Positions 60,531 through 64,000 of a stretch of 64,000 bases of DNA are shown one piece after another. Numbering within the stretch: position 1 is the first letter of the stretch; every line of letters begins with the position of its first letter. This DNA is from Pseudomonas sp. L5B5. Lineage in GTDB: Bacteria > Pseudomonadota > Gammaproteobacteria > Pseudomonadales > Pseudomonadaceae. The notes beneath the pieces were generated by a model. That model saw only the letters and a list, made by a program, of their open reading frames with translations. It did no database searches and was not told the origin of the DNA. A program made the position numbers and the translations under genes. Where the stretch lies: NCBI RefSeq assembly GCF_020520285.1, contig NZ_CP084742.1:806001-870000 (forward strand), given 5' to 3'.

Positions 60531-63023
60531 TCAGGCCACAGGTTTGTGCAGGCCCATCTGCCGGCGCATCGCGGCGGTGATCGACTGCCGCGTCGTGGCA
60601 TAGCCGGCCCAGGGGTCTTGGGTTTCGTCCAGGCGCCGCGCCACGTCCGCCAAGGTCCATTGCCCCGCCCCGCGCAGCTGCGCCAGCTCCTCGCGATGCA
60701 CCGGAACCGATACCGGCAGGCCTTCCCGGGCACGCAGCGAGTAGGCACAGACGGTGGTCGCGCCACGGGCGTTGCGCAGGTAGTCGATGAAAATCCGCCC
60801 CACCCTATTGCGCGGCCCGGACACTGCCGACAGGCGCTGTGGAAACAGCCCTGCCAGGTACTGGACCATTGCCTGGCTGAAGGCCTTGACCTCGTCCCAG
60901 CCGGCCCGTCGCACCAGCGGCACCACCAGGTGCAGGCCCTTGCCGCCGCTGGTCTTGATAAAGGCCCGCAGGCCCAGTTCGTCGAGCAGCGTCAGGGTCA
61001 GCTGGCAGGCCTCGACCATGGTCTTCCAGGGCAGTGTCGGGTCCGGGTCGAGGTCGAGCACCAGGCGGTCGGGCCGATCGAAATCCTTGCTGGTGGCGTT
61101 CCAGGTATGCAGCTCCAGGGCATTCATCTGTACCGCACCGAGCAGTGCCGGCAGTCGGTCGATGACCATGGCTGCCTGGCCGGCTTCGGTTTTGCTGTAG
61201 GTACGCACGCCGGGGATGGCCAGTTGCGCAGCATGCTTCTGGAAGAACAGTTCACCTCCCAGCCCCTGGGGCGCGCGTACCAGGGCCACCGGACGCTGCT
61301 GGAGCTGGGGCAGGATCCACTGGGCCACCCGGGCGTAGTACTCGGCCACCTGGAGTTTGGTGGCGCCGCTGGCGGCATCGACCAGACGATCGCCATGGGT
61401 GATGCGCAGATCATTGGCGCCGGTGCCGGCTCCTGGATTGCCCCCCGGAGTCGGCGCAGAGCGCTCCAGGGTCACCGCGACGGCCGGCTTGTCATCGCGC
61501 AGGCCATGGAAGACCCCGTGGCGCACCACGCCATCCCGGGTCATCTGGCTGTAGGACACCTGCGCCAGCAAGCGCGGCTGGACCCAGTGCACCCTGGTGG
61601 TCGAGACGCCTGCAGGCAGGCTGGCCAGGGTCGGCCGGGAGGTCGCCAGGGGCTGCAGCCGTTCGAGCAGGTGCTCGAGCGTGGCGCTGCTGAAGCCGGT
61701 GCCGACCTTGCCCGCGTAGCGCAGGCCAGCGCCTTGCGGGTCATGCAGGCCCAGCAACAGTGCGCCCAGGGCGCTGCGGCTACCCTGGGGGTCGGTGTAG
61801 CCGAGGATCACGAACTCCTGGCGCTGCTGGCACTTGAGCTTGATCCAGTCGTTGCTGCGCCGGCTGACATAACGGCTATCGGGGCGCTTGCCGATCAGCC
61901 CCTCCAACTGCATGTCGCAGGCACTGTCCAGCAACTGTTGCACCGGCTGGTCGAAGGTCTCGGAGTAACGCAGCTGCGCCGCACGGTTGTTGACCAGCAG
62001 GGCCTGCAGCGCCGTCCGGCGCTCGTGCAACGGGCACTCGCGCAGGTCCACGCCGTTGAGAAAGGGCGCGTCGAACAGGTAATAGACAATGGCCTGGTCG
62101 TTGCCAGCATCGAAGGCGTTCTGCAAGGCCTGGAAGTCCGCCACGCCGTCCGCGCCCATGACCACCATCTCACCATCCAGCCACGCCGATTCCAGCCCCA
62201 GGCCAACCAGGGCCCGAGCCTGGTGGGGCATCCTGGCCGTCCAGTCCAGGCCGCTGCGGGTCAGCAGCTGCACCCGCCCACCGTCGATGCGGGCAAGCAT
62301 GCGATAACCGTCGAACTTGATCTCGTAGCGCCAGTCGCCCGCCGGCGGGGTGTCCACCAGCGTCGCCAGCTGTGGCTTGAGCGAGCCCGGTAGCGCCTCC
62401 TCATGGGAGATGGCATGCGCCCTGCCCCGGGCCTTGGGCCTGGTGGTGGGGGGCTTCTGGCGCGGCGCCAGGGTGCGGTCGCTGAGCACACTGTGGGGTT
62501 GCGCCTGAAGAATGTCGTATTCCGTTTCGGGGCGAGCCTGGGCATCGTCGGACTTCACCAGCAACCATTGCTCCTTCTTGCCGGCAAGACGAGTGCGGAA
62601 CAGGTTCCACACACCGCCAAGCTTTTCACCCTCCAAGCGAAAGCGCAGCTTGCCCCGGGCATACCCCTCGTGGGGGTCGCCCTCGGGAAACCAACTGCCA
62701 CGGTCCCAGACGATCACGTCACCGGCCCCATAGTGCCCCTCGGGGATGTGCCCTTCGAAGCCCGCGTAATCCAGGGGGTGGTCCTCGACGTGCACGGCCA
62801 GGCGCCGAACGCCGGGGTCCAGCGAGGGGCCCTTGGGGATGGCCCAGCTTTTCAGGGTGCCGCCCAGCTCCAGGCGAAAGTCGTAGTGCAGGTGACTGGC
62901 GTCATGCTTTTGCACGCAATACTGCAAGGCTTGCACTGGCCTGCCCCGCACATGTCGGCCCGCAGGTTCGGGGGTGGCCTGGAAGTCGCGTTTGTTGTGG
63001 TATTCCGAAAGCGGTCTGGCCAT
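60531..63023 (-). CDS. ligD: Multifunctional non-homologous end-joining DNA ligase LigD
   Basis: The 830-residue enzyme has the Pseudomonas LigD order. Residues about 1-170 form the phosphoesterase (LHYDFRLELGGTLKSWAIPKGPS, VEDHPLDYAGFEG). About 215-520 form the ATP-dependent ligase, with the adenylated lysine in YEIKFDGYRMLARI, DGEMV, EGLIGKRPDS and WIKLKC. About 545-830 form the polymerase/primase (LVLDLDPDP, KTSGGKGLHLVVPL). Together with Ku it repairs double-strand breaks, chiefly in stationary phase. Start MARPLSEY has GGAG eight bases upstream. It follows ku by 137 bases. Confidence 0.96.
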   Translation of the reverse strand: MARPLSEYHNKRDFQATPEPAGRHVRGRPVQALQYCVQKHDASHLHYDFRLELGGTLKSWAIPKGPSLDPGVRRLAVHVEDHPLDYAGFEGHIPEGHYGAGDVIVWDRGSWFPEGDPHEGYARGKLRFRLEGEKLGGVWNLFRTRLAGKKEQWLLVKSDDAQARPETEYDILQAQPHSVLSDRTLAPRQKPPTTRPKARGRAHAISHEEALPGSLKPQLATLVDTPPAGDWRYEIKFDGYRMLARIDGGRVQLLTRSGLDWTARMPHQARALVGLGLESAWLDGEMVVMGADGVADFQALQNAFDAGNDQAIVYYLFDAPFLNGVDLRECPLHERRTALQALLVNNRAAQLRYSETFDQPVQQLLDSACDMQLEGLIGKRPDSRYVSRRSNDWIKLKCQQRQEFVILGYTDPQGSRSALGALLLGLHDPQGAGLRYAGKVGTGFSSATLEHLLERLQPLATSRPTLASLPAGVSTTRVHWVQPRLLAQVSYSQMTRDGVVRHGVFHGLRDDKPAVAVTLERSAPTPGGNPGAGTGANDLRITHGDRLVDAASGATKLQVAEYYARVAQWILPQLQQRPVALVRAPQGLGGELFFQKHAAQLAIPGVRTYSKTEAGQAAMVIDRLPALLGAVQMNALELHTWNATSKDFDRPDRLVLDLDPDPTLPWKTMVEACQLTLTLLDELGLRAFIKTSGGKGLHLVVPLVRRAGWDEVKAFSQAMVQYLAGLFPQRLSAVSGPRNRVGRIFIDYLRNARGATTVCAYSLRAREGLPVSVPVHREELAQLRGAGQWTLADVARRLDETQDPWAGYATTRQSITAAMRRQMGLHKPVA

Positions 63024-63160
63024 GGCGCTGCTCCACGAGTGGCGTGCCCGCGGCCGACAAGGCCGGGGCCCTTGTGACGGTGGAAACGGCGCCCCGGGAG
63101 AAGTTCAAGGCACTTGCCCGATTTGCCTACCGGCGGTTGCCTAGCCAGATGGCGCTGCGG

Positions 63161-63991
63161 CTAGGACGCCCGCCGCCGGGTACGCTTGGCGGGCTTGTCC
63201 GGCGTGGCCTTGGTGCCCGCGAGGCTGCGCTTGAGCAGTTCGGTGAGGTCGAGGATGTCCGCCCCCTTGTCCTGCACCGCGGCCGGTACCGTGGCGATCC
63301 GGCCCTTGCTGGCCTTTTCCTCCACCAGGGCCAGGATGCTGTCCTTGAAATCATCGTGGTACTGCTCGGGTTCCCAGTGGCCACTCATGTCCTCCACCAG
63401 GCGCCTGGCCATCTGCAGTTCGCGCTTGTCGAGCTTGGGCCGAGTCACGCTGGTGTCCAGTTCCAGGCCGTCGAGGCTGCGCACTTCATCGGGCCAGCGC
63501 AGGGTGATCAGGACCAGGGCATCCTCCAGTGCCCGCACCAGCGCCAGGTGTTGCCGGGTATGCAGCACCAGCCGCGCCAGGGCAACCTTGTCCGTGGCCT
63601 TGAGGGTTTCGCGCAGCAAGGCATAGACCTTGCCGCCGCGCCGATCCGGACTCAGGTAATAAGGGGTATCGAAGTGCTGCAGGGGAATCTCCCCGGCGGC
63701 GATGAAGGCGAATATATCGATGGTCTGGGTCGCCTCGGGCCGGGCCTGGCGAATCTCATCATCGCTGAGCACCACGTAGCGGCCTTTCTGGTATTCGATT
63801 CCCTTGACGATCTGCTTAGGGTCCAGTTCCTCGCCGCTGACCTTGTTGATCCGCCGATACCCCACCGGCTCCATGCTGCGCTTGTCCAGCCAGTCGAAGT
63901 CCAGCCTCTGGCTGGCAACGACACTGTTGAGGGACACCGGGATGTGCACCAGTGCGAAACTGATGGCGCCTTTCCAGATGGCTCGGGCCAT
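63161..63991 (-). CDS. ku: DNA end-binding protein Ku
   Basis: The 276-residue homodimeric Ku begins MARAIWKGAISFALVHIPVSL, continues with the beta-barrel (PVGYRRINKVSGEELDPKQIVKGIEY; YVVLSDDEIRQARPEATQTIDIF) and ends in a basic tail (KPAKRTRRRAS) typical of bacterial Ku recruiting LigD. GAGG is five bases before ATG, which lies only nine bases from the window edge. ku leads ligD in the same direction. The pair makes bacterial end joining possible, useful on desiccation in the phenazine-producing soil lifestyle. Confidence 0.95.
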   Translation of the reverse strand: MARAIWKGAISFALVHIPVSLNSVVASQRLDFDWLDKRSMEPVGYRRINKVSGEELDPKQIVKGIEYQKGRYVVLSDDEIRQARPEATQTIDIFAFIAAGEIPLQHFDTPYYLSPDRRGGKVYALLRETLKATDKVALARLVLHTRQHLALVRALEDALVLITLRWPDEVRSLDGLELDTSVTRPKLDKRELQMARRLVEDMSGHWEPEQYHDDFKDSILALVEEKASKGRIATVPAAVQDKGADILDLTELLKRSLAGTKATPDKPAKRTRRRAS

Positions 63992-64000
63992 GGCGACCTC

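Overview
The window is high-GC DNA (roughly 63-65% by eye) from a fluorescent pseudomonad, most likely Pseudomonas chlororaphis or a close relative. The deciding evidence is a complete phenazine locus, phzI-phzR-phzABCDEFG, followed by phzH and not phzO or phzM/S. That combination predicts a phenazine-1-carboxamide (PCN) producer. mexCD-oprJ with nfxB, DUF1652, DUF6555 and DUF3182 proteins, and a VgrG1b-type T6SS island also fit Pseudomonas.

Left part (1-5.8 kb): an RNA ligase cut by the window edge, a small exported c-type cytochrome, an unrecognised exported protein, a SulP-STAS anion transporter, and a large exported protein with one CxxCH haem site. Phenazine block (5.9-16.0 kb): phzI and phzR converge on a hairpin. 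phzI and phzA each carry a lux-type 'phz box' upstream. phzA-G run as a tight operon with several ATGA overlaps, and phzH follows after a 140-base gap. Chorismate supply (PhzC), ring chemistry (PhzE, D, F, A/B, G) and final amidation (PhzH) are therefore under one quorum-sensing switch.

T6SS island (16.5-24.4 kb): vgrG, DUF6484, DUF2169, a cysteine-less ketosynthase-like protein, a PAAR-like/DUF4150 effector with a nuclease-like tail, a probable immunity protein and a TIGR02270 HEAT-type protein. The order matches the P. aeruginosa vgrG1b-tse7-tsi7 locus (PA0095-PA0101). From 24.5 to 33.7 kb lie a lytic-transglycosylase lipoprotein, a LysE-family exporter overlapping a tandem-repeat exported protein, a LysR regulator divergent from an isocitrate-lyase-superfamily enzyme, an exported acetoacetate-decarboxylase-like protein, a saccharopine-dehydrogenase-like reductase, a ChaA-type antiporter and an MBL-fold hydrolase.

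From 33.7 to 43.3 kb are mexC-mexD-oprJ with divergent nfxB, plus what looks like a second nfxB 3' remnant just beyond oprJ. A LysR regulator divergent from a glutathione transferase and an LLM-type oxidoreductase follows. The right third (43.4-64 kb) resembles a stationary-phase/desiccation stress island: two KGG (Con-10) proteins, a DUF4142 exported protein, an SDR, an orphan ClpP-like protease, a cation/proton antiporter, an unexplained four-gene operon (acyl-CoA dehydrogenase-like, PIG-L deacetylase, NodS-like methyltransferase, family-2 glycosyltransferase), a DUF72-EEP-ClsB-YbhN membrane-lipid operon, DUF3182/hydrolase genes, an RsbRD-type histidine kinase, and the Ku/LigD end-joining pair at the right edge. 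No tRNA, rRNA, insertion sequence or CRISPR array was seen.
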